A stretch of 64,000 bases of DNA from Dermanyssus gallinae. Its lineage: Eukaryota; Arthropoda; Arachnida; Mesostigmata; Dermanyssidae. Positions 49,264 through 60,125 of this stretch are shown here, piece by piece. Position 1 is the stretch's first letter. Every line of letters begins with the position of its first letter. The stretch is taken from assembly GCA_003439945.1 (NCBI GenBank), contig QVRM01002090.1, positions 25,001-89,000 on the forward strand, read 5' to 3'. The translations under genes were made by a program, and so were the position numbers. The notes beneath the pieces are model-generated. The model had not been told where the DNA came from. It ran no database searches and worked only from the letters and a program-made list of their open reading frames with translations.

Positions 49264-50889
49264 AGAATGAGAGAGATAGCAAAATAGAGAAACACATGCG
49301 TAGATATCGCACGATATGTTGTACTCATTCTAAAAGTAACGCAAACGTCCTTGACCTCAGAAACTATTAACGCGCATATTTGATTCGTCTCTTAAACTCA
49401 ACTGGTTTTCATTACGCACATTGACTACAAACTAACTAAAATTGTGATCAGTGTCCAAAATAGGTCGTTATAGTTCTACTGCAGCTGACTGAGAGCTTCT
49501 TCTCGACCGGCTCTTCAAAGACTCATGAATTTCAGTCTATATAAGGACCAATGATTGAACTTTAGACACTAATTAGAACAAAAAAAAACATAGCAAATAT
49601 ACACACACGCATAACATAGTGCACATGTATGTTAATTGAAAACTGTTGGCGCTATTAGCCGTGTCGGAGTTGTTGTCCGTTTTACTTTATTTCCTGCAGC
49701 AGCTCGTATAGATATCAAGAGCTGCTACGATAGATGGGGGTGTGATTCCTGTCAAGTGTGCGAAGTTCAACTACCTAAAATATCGAATTGTGAAGCTTGT
49801 AGAGCAAATCGAGAGAGAGTGAGAGACAGAGAGAGAGAAAGAAAGAGAGGTTTTGTCGCTCTGAACAGAAACAGCGACGCGGCTAACAGCTATCTGTGGT
49901 GTTAAGAAAAAAACGCGCGACTCGTAGATACACTTGGTCAAGCAGCAGATGACTAATGAGAACTGGACGCAGCAGCAGCAGCAATTAAGAAAAACGCGTG
50001 AACTTATTGGGTCATCTGATACACACAGTTTCGTACACACAGACACAAGCATACGTACCAACTTACATGTGTGCGTACATCTAGAACGCTATATTTTTTC
50101 TATAACGACATTCGTTTGTTAATCATGCAGGTCGATGTGTGCCTTAGGCTAGCAGCGAACGTTCGTCCCCATCAACGACCCCCAGTAGCAGTAGCAGCAG
50201 CAGCAGTCAAAGACGTTGGCGGTGGTCGTACCCCCGTCGTCGTCGTCGCTGTCGTCGTCGCCGCCGTCGTCTTCGCCAGCGGGGGTACCCGGGGGTCTTG
50301 GCACTACACGTTGTCGTTGCTCTGGACACGTTGTTGGTTTGTCGTGTGTTTCGTTGTCCGTCCGCTTGCCGCTGGTTTGGGGACTCCACTTTAACGACGG
50401 CGAGTAATTGCAAGCAATTAAGAAGATCTCGACGACGCGCCGCCTGCTGCCTGCTGAATACAGCACAAGTATTCACAATCAACCAACGAAGAACTCTGTC
50501 TCGCCGCCGACATTGGACATCGAGCGAGCGAGGAAGCGAAAGAGAGAGGGAGAGATGGAAATGAACCGGGGGTGAGGCAGGGAAATTGCTATTGAACGAG
50601 ATAGAGAAAGAACGAAAGAAAGGTTGCAAGCAGGAGAAAACATAGAGAAAACATGTGGAAAAGAAGGAGAGAAAACGAGAAAGAGGCGCAGGCAGTGTGG
50701 AAAGACTTGAGCGCCTGGTTTGCGCCTAAGAACGCGCCGCGAAATGTAGCCAAGTCGTTAAAGACCTCCGCGTGACAGCAGCTTTGCCCCCCAGCCGCCC
50801 CCACCTCTCTTTCGCCGCCCGCGCTTGATCGGTCGGTCGGTCGGCCCATCCACGTACGACTACAACAACAACTACTACTACGATATCGC

Positions 50890-50996
50890 TCCCCCCCCCC
50901 CCCCCCCGTAGAGCCAGTATCCTGAACCCCCCCCCCCGTAGAGCCAGTATCCTGAACCCTCCCCGTAGAGCCAGTATCCTGAACCCCCTTTTGGGT
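50890..50996 (+). repeat. Poly-C-spaced minisatellite, three units
   Basis: GTAGAGCCAGTATCCTGAA occurs perfectly at 50908-50926, 50938-50956 and 50965-50983, each unit preceded by a C-run of decreasing length (about 17, 13, and CCCTCCCC). The units are identical while only the C-runs vary. Confidence 0.95.
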
Positions 50997-51649
50997 AGGC
51001 GCCAGCCCCGGCGAGAGCTCCGGCGAAGGTCCAACACCTCAGCGCTCACTTCCCGCTTCGCTGTTCCCCCCCCCCCCCGCCGACGGACGTCCAGCACTTA
51101 TATTTGCTAGCCGCCGCTAGCTTCGTATGTTGCTCCTCCAGACTCGCGTACGAAATGGAATGGTGCCGGAGTTCTGTCGCCGGCGAAACGATGTTTTTTC
51201 GTTCATAGGCTGGCTTGCCCCCCCCCCCCCCGTCCCCCGCCTGCCTGCCTGGCTGGTTGGCTCGTTTGGCAGTAATTCCGTTTGGCGAATTCTAATCGCC
51301 CGTCGCCGAGAGAGCAGCACCGTCTGCTGCACACGGAATGCGATAAATTTTAACACACTGGCTCGCGTATGGCCGCACGTTTCCACCACACGTTTTGGCG
51401 CCTGGTGTCGTTTTTTCTCGTCGCGGCCGCGAATTCAAGTGGTCGCTCGCTGCAACGGAAAATTTGTGACGACAATTTCGCCTCCCCTCCGCTGTCGTCG
51501 TTGTTGGCGGTGTAGGTGGCGGCGGCGCTGTCTTGGTATTGGCTGACACCGCCAGACGTTCACACGGTTAACTCTGGCGTGGCGGCGCCGAACAATCGTG
51601 TCAGTAGCAGGCAGAACGTTTTCCAAAATGAATCAACGAGTTTGTCTGT

Positions 51650-51653
<4 letters not shown>

Positions 51654-51687
<34 letters not shown>

Positions 51688-51742
51688 CATATTAGTGTGT
51701 GTCGCTATCCGTCACGGTAGGGGCTCGCGATTTAACGTGAGG

Positions 51743-51776
<34 letters not shown>
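51654..51776. repeat. Two TA tracts, 28 and about 34 bp
   Basis: Runs at 51654-51681 and 51743-51776, the second with one AAA interruption. Confidence 0.9.
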
Positions 51777-53459
51777 CATATGGATATTTATTTGTTACGA
51801 AACGAATTAACTTTTACGTAGGTTAAGTCAACGCATGATTTGTAATGTGCTCGTTCGTTAACTAGATATTCCACTAAGAGCGCTAGATTTTATTTATTCA
51901 ACATTTAAATATGATTGTATTTAATGCATTTGTTATATCCGAAAATGAATACGCACGTTTTGTCTGTGTTGTCTTCAAGAAGTTATAATAGTAGTAGTCA
52001 CGTTAACATATACGAAAAAAATGCATAGCTTTTTTTTCGTAAGTTTACTTTGAAATAATAGAACAAAAGACACAATGCAATAATTGCACTTAAATACTAC
52101 GTGGTGTTCGCAGAATTTGGCGGAATTACAAAGGCTTGCTCGAAAAAAAATATGCTATTAACATTTTCTCTTTCGAACATATGCTATTTGAGTCGCTAAA
52201 TAAATATTTATTTAAATATTTTTACAACAATGGGCGTTTAGTTAGCTTCGCTGAAACAACAAGTTTCTACTCAATATTTACCGTTGTGTTCAAGTATGCC
52301 ATCCACGGATACAACTAATAATAATGACGAATGATCGAATAGTGCTTCTCAACGAACGCAAACGTATACATTTTTGCCAAAGGCTGGGCCTCCAGAACAT
52401 TGCGCCGCCTGCTAAACTTCGAAGGTACACTTAGCCCACATGTTTCCAACCCATCGGCGTTTCATTAACACATCTTGCCGCGCGTTACCAATGCTATCTT
52501 TGTTCTAGACGTGAAGAATACATCCCGCCACAGGTCGAATATTTTGAGTTTATAGATGATCTTGCACTGTTTTGTTTGCTTTGTCTATCACGGTCAAACG
52601 TGGATGGTTTCGCTTGCCCACGTAAATAGAACGGAATAATAATATTAAAACTGAAGCGTGTTACTTACTACTACTAAGCATGTCGTAGGAGTATCAGTAA
52701 GCTGGCTGACCAACGCATACCATCTGTGGAGAAAAATTATCGTAACGTGTCTATAACCGTTTGGACATGATTTCTCATATCGTATTGCCAAATTTTTTAA
52801 ATGGCAAGGATAGTAGTGAGTATCGTTTGGTACTTATTATCTAAAACCCTCAAGTTTTCATGGAGTTGTTCCGGTTTTCAGCTTCAGTTATTCATACCTC
52901 GTCTATAGAGAACTCTTAGTTCAAAAGTGATTAAATATGTATGAATGGTATTCACTCGATCTCCAGTATTCACTCAGGGACTGTAAATATACGGATTTAA
53001 CAAATACATTGATAATAGTAAAAAAAAAATCGCCAGAACCTGATTTTTTTAAAAGTCCAGACAAAACTTGCAAATCATTTTTTAAAGCACAAATCATCTT
53101 TGTAGGTTCGAAAAAATCGAGTAAAACTCAATACATACGCGCGGCATTTACCTTCAGGTTTGAAATTAAGTAGACTCTATAGTAAGTATTTATTTTTATG
53201 TATTTTTTAAATGTTTAGTTTTATTTTCATTACGTAAAACACGCACAAGGTAGAGTAAAGTGTTTTAGAATCGGAAATCATTGACTGATAAAAATATTCT
53301 TATTACACTTTGCGCACTAGGTCATACATCTCAATTAGAATAATTAAAGTCTTTGTAGTGACTCAATGCAACCACCACTCCGCTGATACATTTATATTTA
53401 GTAACGATCGGAAGATGCTAATACAACATTCAACAGTGTTCTAACGGAAAGGAGTTTTG
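51777..53459. other. AT-rich gene-free region
   Basis: A 78-codon + frame at 52937-53173 is Lys/Ser-rich without a domain. Nothing else seen. Confidence 0.5.
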
Positions 53460-53697
53460 ATTCTTAACTTTTACTTAAACTTAGTGGGGGGGCTGGATGG
53501 TAATGCACCATCTATTTTTGTTGAGACATCTGTGCTTCTCGTTTTTTTTGGATCATGGTTGATTTTGATTCCACTCATTTTTAACTCACCTTGTTTAAAT
53601 TAAGAACCATAAAAACCAATTTAGAAGTGGCCGGTCTGGGTCTCGAACCCAGGCCTCCAGCAAGGCAAAGGCTGTTGCCACTAACCCATCTTGCTCG
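53460..53697 (-). mobile_element. SINE-C: single tRNA-headed element
   Basis: The minus strand starts CCGAGCAAGATGGGTTAGTGG and reaches box B GGGTTCGAGACC (complement at 53640-53650) within a ~75-bp tRNA-like head. A non-tRNA body of uncertain length follows. Head and body differ from SINE-A and SINE-B. No second copy in the window, so the SINE call rests on the head only; a tRNA pseudogene is the alternative. Confidence 0.5.
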
Positions 53698-53850
53698 GTA
53701 AAATTAATTTATATTACGTTTTTATGTGTGTGCAAGCAGTGAACCAGGCCGCGGGAATTTTGATTCTAAGAAAATAATGACTTGAGAATGAGTTCTTGAG
53801 AATGAGAATAATATTTTTCGAACGAGGGTTTATGATTAATATGTACATGC

Positions 53851-54118
53851 ATGACAATTACTAATAATAATTTGGAGAGAAGATACCACTTCGTTTCCGT
53901 CTGGAACCCGACCATGGAAACGATGGGCCCGATCAGCAAGAGCACAAATATCTCCCTCAAAGACCTAGGAATCAAAATTAAAGCTAACACGGGTGACCAG
54001 CGCGAGGGCGAGTTTCTGCGTCAGCAACTCTCGTTTGCAGTGTTTAGGGGAAACGCCGCCGCTATCAACAGCTCTATGAGGAGTGAGATGAGCCTAGGCG
54101 GGTACACGCTTGGGCCCC
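53851..54118 (+). pseudogene. Fragment of unrecognised protein family X (copy 2)
   Basis: The frame reads VWNPTMETMGPISKSTNISL, then LKDLGIKIKANTGDQREGEF and LRQQLSFAVFRGNAAAINSS, and runs into an AAT array at 54119. Shares the GD..R...FL.Q.LS.AV.RGNAAAI..SM block with the frame at 46388-46573. The upstream part is soluble and moderately charged. The Met at 53851 is just the first in the frame. I do not know the function. Confidence 0.6.

Positions 54119-54214
<96 letters not shown>
54119..54214 (+). repeat. (AAT)n array, 96 bp
   Basis: Perfect AAT/ATA triplets, ending the open frame of the family X copy in an Asn run. Confidence 0.95.
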
Positions 54215-55506
54215 TGGCGCATACCTATCGCTCGTAACGTCGTGTTTAATCCTCAAGCGGAATCATCGCAAAAGCGCGTCAAAAGCAGCCGAGCTCTAGA
54301 CGAGAACAAGCTCTAGAATGCAGCTAGATATATAGCTATATATTCCCGTACATTGATTACCCGGAAGCAGAAACAGACAACGAATTTTTTAGCAGCACTC
54401 TCAGAACGCGTCCCCTCTGATTGAACTCTACACGTTTGATCGTAGTGGGAACCTAAATGTAGCGAAGCATATTTCCCTTTAGGTTAAGGAGTTATTCAAG
54501 CGTCAGACCTCAATTAAACCCAAGACAAGGGCTAAGAATAACTATCAAAACTGCTTGAGGCTAGCCAAGCCTATGTTCGAGGCAAATCCTAAATTAAAAC
54601 TGCTGAAAGTGAACGCTGCGCGAGTCCCGTACACTTATATTCCCGTACACTGTAAGTATTATAAATCTCTTTGTTAAAGGTACCATAACTGAATATGTCA
54701 AAATAAGATTATTTAATTTAAAAACATACTTATTATAGCAATAGCGAGTCCAACATACATAATATAATAGTACTTATAGTGGTGTCACTTTTTGCATTTC
54801 ATAGCAAATCAAATTATATTATTTGATGTATATTTTACGTCTAGTGCAAGCGAATAGAACCTAGCGGATAAACTCCAAAGCCACGTGTATAAGTTCAATA
54901 GTTTTTAGGTACCACCTCAGGTTATTCAATCAACAGCTGATTGCAGTACGGTATGTGAGTAAACTAGAAAATACATGATTAGTTTAACAAGGTACTTAAC
55001 GTATTTCACAGTTGGCGGCACGTCTAAGCCAATGTTGAGCGTAAAAGCTGCGCATATAAGTAGAGAAGGATATTTACCCTGCACTCCAGGCAGAACAGTA
55101 TCTAGTTTACTAAGCGCATATCGATTATCATTTGTAAGCATTATTATGCATATCGACAGGCGTATCAAGACAAGAAAATTATTTTTTTCGATGAAAGGAA
55201 CAGACTAAAACGTCTTGTTAGAAGTGACGAAATTATTAACAGTTGTTATTCTGTCTTTTTTTTCTTACGTAGTCGTCACCTGCGTGTTCGGCAAAGAATT
55301 CCGTATACTCTGAATGGCACCTAGCGCAAGCTAGCGAAAAGCGAATAGCTTTAAATAGTTGCTGAGTAACTGAGCTTTTTGGACTGCCATATAGAAAGTG
55401 AAAGCACGCATACATGCTAACATTTTGATCTGCTTCACCAAATAAATCAGTCGCGCTCGTTTAAAGCGCACCGTACAATGTATATATGTGTGTATATATA
55501 TATATA
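54215..55506. other. No recognised gene
   Basis: 54215-54660 may continue the element that carried the family X fragment (a CCCGTACA-type phrase recurs at about 54345 and 54645), but no frame is open. The rest is AT-rich. Confidence 0.4.
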
Positions 55507-56640
55507 TACAGGGTCCGCCAGCTAAACCTAGACAAACTCATGTGCAACCAACAGAACAAAAAATGTCGTTTGCCATGTTGATGTTAGGTATTATTGTGTT
55601 CGTACCTGTCACACTTTCGATGCAATCATAATGGAGAAAGTACATACATTTCTAGGCCCGGAGTTGGTGCGAAGAATGGCAGTGGTATGTAACCGCCTAG
55701 CGCCGCCAAGCGCGTATGCGAGATCGTTTTCTTCTTCAACTATCCGACAAGTACTACGTATGCCATTGCCAGGGATTAAAACGACGCAGAAAAGTCTGAG
55801 GAAGGGAGTGCACTCAAGAAAATTCCCGACCAGCCGAGGCCTGGATGATTCCGGAACCTCGCTGAGAAAGCACCTGAGCATCTACTAGGCGTGAGTGCCG
55901 GCATCATGCGTCGGATTGCAAAGGAGGACTTGCACTACGTTTCTTATGCACGAAATATTCGACAAGTGCTCTCTGACGAGACTCAAACTACCCGAGTGAC
56001 TCGGTCTGAGTTACTCCTGTGTTTGCTCAAACATGAGGCTGTCGAGCGGTTTCGGTTCTTTTTAGATGATGAAAAAAATTACGACTGACGCCAAATTGAA
56101 CAAGATAAATGACCGGTCGCCCGCTGCCCACTGCTCGAAGGAGGTGCCTGTAGCAGAAACGACCAAATTTCCGACCGAGCTAAATATGTTAAATGTGGTG
56201 TCAAGTGAGGAGAACGTTATGCGTTCGCACTTTTTTTTAAAAAAGGAATGAAATTACCACAGCGAAGTTCTCCAACGAGTTCTGATGATTGCTGTTAAGC
56301 CGTGGACCGCGTGTTGAATAAAAGACCGTACGCATTTTAGCAAGACGGTGCGGCCGCACACACGAACCACTTGGAGCCAACTGGTCAGACGACATTTTGG
56401 ACGTGTTCTGGCCGAAACACGTTTCTGGCCACTAAACAGTCCAGATGTAAGTCCTCCGGACTTATTTGTGTGGGACGAAGAGTTGCTGAATATAACGGGT
56501 CTAAACTCGACATTCTAGGTGCCCTATAAAAAAAAAAATATATATATATATATATATCCGTCCTTACCACAGGCCTTAAGGCCCATTGCGAGTGTCGAGA
56601 CATGTTTTGTATTGAATATATGTCAAATAAATATGTATAT
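55507..56640 (+). pseudogene. Mariner-B: decayed mariner transposon
   Basis: Starts within TA repeats with TACAGGGTCCGCC, a typical mariner-like left end. EKVHTFLGPELVRRMAVVCN (about 55631) is the N-terminal helix block. MRRIAKEDLHYVSYA (about 55905) precedes RFFLDDEKNY (about 56050), which holds the first catalytic Asp. Next come LNKINDRS, TTKFPTELNMLNVVSSEENV (about 56160-56215) and AVKPW. QDGAAAHT at about 56342 keeps the second Asp. WPLNSPDVSPPDLFVWD near 56430-56475 keeps the third-Asp region. Frames break several times. The C-terminus near 56570-56630 is degraded and carries a TA tract. Inactive. Confidence 0.85.
56539..56557. repeat. (TA)n microsatellite, 19 bp, inside mariner-B
   Basis: A TA run after an A-run, within the transposase C-terminal region. 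Confidence 0.9.
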
Positions 56641-57313
56641 GTATGTTATGTATATAAATATGAAAACAAATAAAATATCGGTCTTAAATATCGATATAGA
56701 AAATGTAGAGCCCGTTAACGCAAATATATATTTTAATAGAACATGGTTTCCGAAAAGCCTTGTTTCGGAGTGAGAGAAATCACTGAAATCCGTTACACTG
56801 GGATTATTATGGAGCACAAAGTGTGCAATTGCGATTCAACCAGTCCTCTAATACAGAACCTAGGCTCATCGACGTATTCGTAAGATTTGTGAGAAATTCT
56901 GCTTCTTCTGAAGAACTTATAACGCCGGCCGAGTGATCGTTTTGCAATGCGCAGTAGTATGTGGGCGTTGTGAATTGTCGTGGGGTTATGATTTTGAGGT
57001 ATTGGACGTGAAAGTCAATAATTGAACTTCAGTTTTTGCGAATTTACTTCTAAACGACCATGTCGCATCTTTTGGCCGACGTCTTCATTTTTTTTCACAA
57101 ACGCGACGATATGCTTAGTTATTTGACAGGAGGACTGGTTGTCTCGCAATCAAACATTTTGTACTCTTATGTCGGGCAACAACATCAGTGTCACGGATTT
57201 TAGCAATATCACTCTCACTCCGAATTAATACTTATCAGAGCATGTTTCAATGGAAAAACAACATTTACTTTACCGAGCTCTACCATTTCCCATATCGATG
57301 TTCAGAAATTTCG

Positions 57314-57315
<2 letters not shown>
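56641..57315. other. No recognised gene
   Basis: AT-rich, small frames only. Confidence 0.5.

Positions 57316-57345
<30 letters not shown>
57316..57345. repeat. (TA)n microsatellite, 30 bp
   Basis: Pure TA run. Confidence 0.95.
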
Positions 57346-57347
<2 letters not shown>

Positions 57348-57416
57348 TTGATAAATAGATGGACAGATAAGACTATTTGAAGGACATGCGCTTTTGTTTG
57401 CACATTCTCGTTCATT

Positions 57417-58369
57417 CAAATACATTAATGTATGCAGATGACATTGTGATCTATGGCAGGAGTTTATTTAGGGTTAAGCAGGGACTAGAGCGGCTAATCG
57501 ATTATATGGACGAGATGGGACTTAGTATTAACTGGCAAAAGACAGTAGCAGTAAAATTTCGAAGAGGAGGTCGATTGGCGAAAGACGATGTTCTTCGAGC
57601 CAGGGGTAATCCAGTAAATTTTGTAAATAAATTTACTTATTTAGGGGTCACTATAACGTCAAATGGTAGCACTTTTCAAAAACATATTGAAACCAGAGTA
57701 GGAAAAGCCATTAGAGCGGCAGCAGCAATTAAAGTCCCGCAAATGTTGTCAATACATACCGCGTCCGCCCTTTTCAAGATTAAAATAGAACCAATAGCAA
57801 CATTTGGTGTATCACTTATATGGGAGAAATTAGGAGAGGCAGATCTACAGTTACTAGATAGAGTTCGATTTTTCTTCATGAAGCGGGTTTTGGGGTTAGC
57901 TAACTCTTAAAGGAATAGAATAGAAGGGGGGGGGGCTCTAATGATACAGGAATTACAAGTAAAATGGGGTTTACCTAAGACGACGGCCTTCGTGGTCTAC
58001 ACTATGAAGTGGGGGGAAAAACTAAAGGATATAGACATAGGAATATACACGACGATAGCGATGAGGAGTACAACCTGGCGGGCAACCGGATATAAGAATA
58101 GGCATCTCACTACGGCATTTACAGCCCACGGGTTCCATCACGTATTATGCAGCACACAAGAATTCCACAATCCTCAGGAGTGTTGTAGGTGCGCGAGATG
58201 CTTAGGCCATTGTGATAGATACCACGCCGCAGCATGTCCAGCAGTGCAATCAATAGCGGAACTCGCAAGATGAGGGAAGATCCGGTGACGCAGAAAAACC
58301 ACTGATTCAGATCGATGTACTTATTTAAAATTTACCCAACCTGGGTGTTAATAAACCATAATATAATAT
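57417..58369 (+). mobile_element. LINE-A family, 5'-truncated copy B with 13-bp target duplication
   Basis: 953 bp lying between perfect ATTCTCGTTCATT at 57404-57416 and 58370-58382. Begins directly at LMYADDIVIYG (RT catalytic box), then KFRRGGRLAKDDV, NFVNKFTYLGV and LIWEKLGEADLQLLDRVRFF. A stop at 57908-57910 and a lost segment of about 50 residues follow. The same frame continues at MIQELQVKWGL and ends with HGFHHVLCSTQEFH and the Cys cluster CRCARCLGHC. The stop of the ORF is at 58271-58273. The tail is ATAATATAATAT-like rather than poly(A). The Met at 57377 lies in flanking DNA, so it is not a start. Confidence 0.9.
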
Positions 58370-58382
58370 ATTCTCGTTCATT

Positions 58383-59579
58383 GTGGATACGCTCACCACT
58401 ACTCTTCAGTGATTACCGACTACCCGACGCATGTAGCTGAGCATTTTTATGAGCGACTGTACTCGTTCGTAACATTGCAACTTCGAGACGCACGTGCGAC
58501 GGACAGAATCGTCGTTGGTGAGAGAGGCTGCGCTCTGTGTCTCTCTGTCTATATGGTGAAGTGACGCGTGGCGGCCGCTTAAACAGCCGCTCCGGTCCGC
58601 ACCGCCTTGCGCACACGCGGCAGCAACGGACGGCACCCCGCCGTGACCCAAGGCACTTCCTGCACTCGGTTGGGCACCTTACTTTGATATTCGTCGTTAA
58701 CTTGCTGGCTCAATATGGCGTTCGTTGGCGCCGGCGGCAGAACGGCTCCAGAACGGCGTCACGCCGAGTGAGGTGATGCTTCCTCCGCCGTGCCTTGCCT
58801 CGCCTCGCCTCACATCGGCTTCACATCGGCGGCTTCAGCAGTGGCCGGCCAACCACCTCTTCTACCTTTGCGCACCTCGTCACGCGCCTCCCGGACCAGA
58901 CACCCGTCACAGCCTAGCCAGCCAGCCAGGCAGCCAGCCAGCCGACTAATAGCATTCTAATGAGGAGTCTGGCTCCCGTTGATGGTGAAGAGGTCGTTCC
59001 ATCGTTGGTTCGTTCGTTTGGTGAGTCAGTTGTATGAGTGCGTGTAATGAGACAAGACATGCCACTATTGCTACCACTACCACTACTACACTACTACTAC
59101 AATCCATGTTTAATGCTTAATTCGAGCCTGTTCGTTGCTAGGAGATTGCTGGTTGATTGAGACGCTGATGCGGGCTGCTAGGCTGTTAGAACAATAATGC
59201 GATGTAACAAATAGCGACGACGAGTAGAGCGGAACAGAGAAAATGTAACGTTTTTTGCTCATTCGGCCCAGTCTGTGTTTCGGAAAGGACACTACACTTT
59301 GAAGAGTAGGAGGAAATCGCGCACAGAATTTCGCGGGTTTATTTGGAATCACTTACGAATTTGCGGGTATGTTTGGAATCAAGTTAATCTACCATTTTGT
59401 AGTGTATAAATATTTATTTGTAAATATTATGTGTGGGCAAATATGTGCTTTAGAATAAATAGTCAATATGCTACGGTCGGCTTATTTTCGCACAATTTGT
59501 GTAAAGAAAAGTTTAGCAATGCATATGTTAAAGTAAGCTAATACGGTGCGGTTGCCGTATTTATCGAGCACAATACACG

Positions 59580-59584
<5 letters not shown>
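58383..59584. other. No recognised gene
   Basis: GC-richer until about 58960, with CCAG tetranucleotides near 58916-58945. ACT triplets near 59070-59100. Frames lack domains. Confidence 0.5.

Positions 59585-59661
<77 letters not shown>
59585..59661. repeat. (TA)n microsatellite, 77 bp
   Basis: Pure TA run. Confidence 0.95.
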
Positions 59662-59664
<3 letters not shown>

Positions 59665-59949
59665 TGATTATATTTTATACATTTGAAGTAATTGATATTG
59701 GAGCCCGGTAGCAGTAAAAAAGGGATTGCCATTTTTTTGTTTTCATGTCATACGCGTTGGCTTCATGCTTTACATGGACATTTACAACTTTACAAGTTGT
59801 AGTACAGTTCGACAAGTGATGAATATACACCCATTGAGTACAATATGTAGCACTGAATGCTGTCTGCGACGTCGGCCAACGTTCTGGAGATGCAAGAATG
59901 TGCTCCAGTGTGGTGCGGGAGGGGATTGAGAACCATCAATCAGCGTGCC
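59662..59949. other. No recognised gene
   Basis: A short + frame only. Confidence 0.5.
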
Positions 59950-60125
59950 CCAGCATTATTTTTTTGTTTTTTTATAGGTAAAAAAAGCAAAAGCATTTAC
60001 AGACACCCGGGCTGGGCTGGATAGTACATGGGGGATTCGCTACTGTTTGTATAGATCCCACTAAAAAACCTCTCACTAAGAGGCGTCATGCCGCAAGGCG
60101 GCGAGGGTGCCGTTCCTTAATATGG
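59950..60125 (-). mobile_element. Second type of R1-like LINE 3' end
   Basis: The minus strand reads GGTTTTTTAGTGGGA, CCCAGCCCGGGTGTCTGTAAA, TGCTTTTGC and then an A-rich tail (T-rich at 59957-59980 on +). The TTTTTAGTGGG and GGGTGTCTxTAAATGC phrases are like the 3' ends of R1-clade LINEs, but this is a different family from the copies at 14.8, 21.9 and 61.8 kb. No RT is attached. Confidence 0.5.

Larger units (their letters stand above)
48224..51653. other. Higher-GC, repeat-dense region without credible gene
   Basis: CGT array near 48521-48556, TTG array at 48706-48877, GAT units near 49044-49065, GA-rich blocks near 49810-49850 and 50520-50690, CGT/CGC units near 50236-50275 and poly-C runs at 50890-50907, 51066-51078 and 51219-51230. 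Frames up to 140 codons overlap on both strands and reflect the repeats. This could be intronic or promoter DNA; no splice-supported exon could be defined. Confidence 0.45.

Noticed and set aside
57377..57910. Start codon at 57377 as the start of a real RT gene
   Set aside because: The 13-bp target duplication places the element start at 57417; the Met is in flanking DNA.
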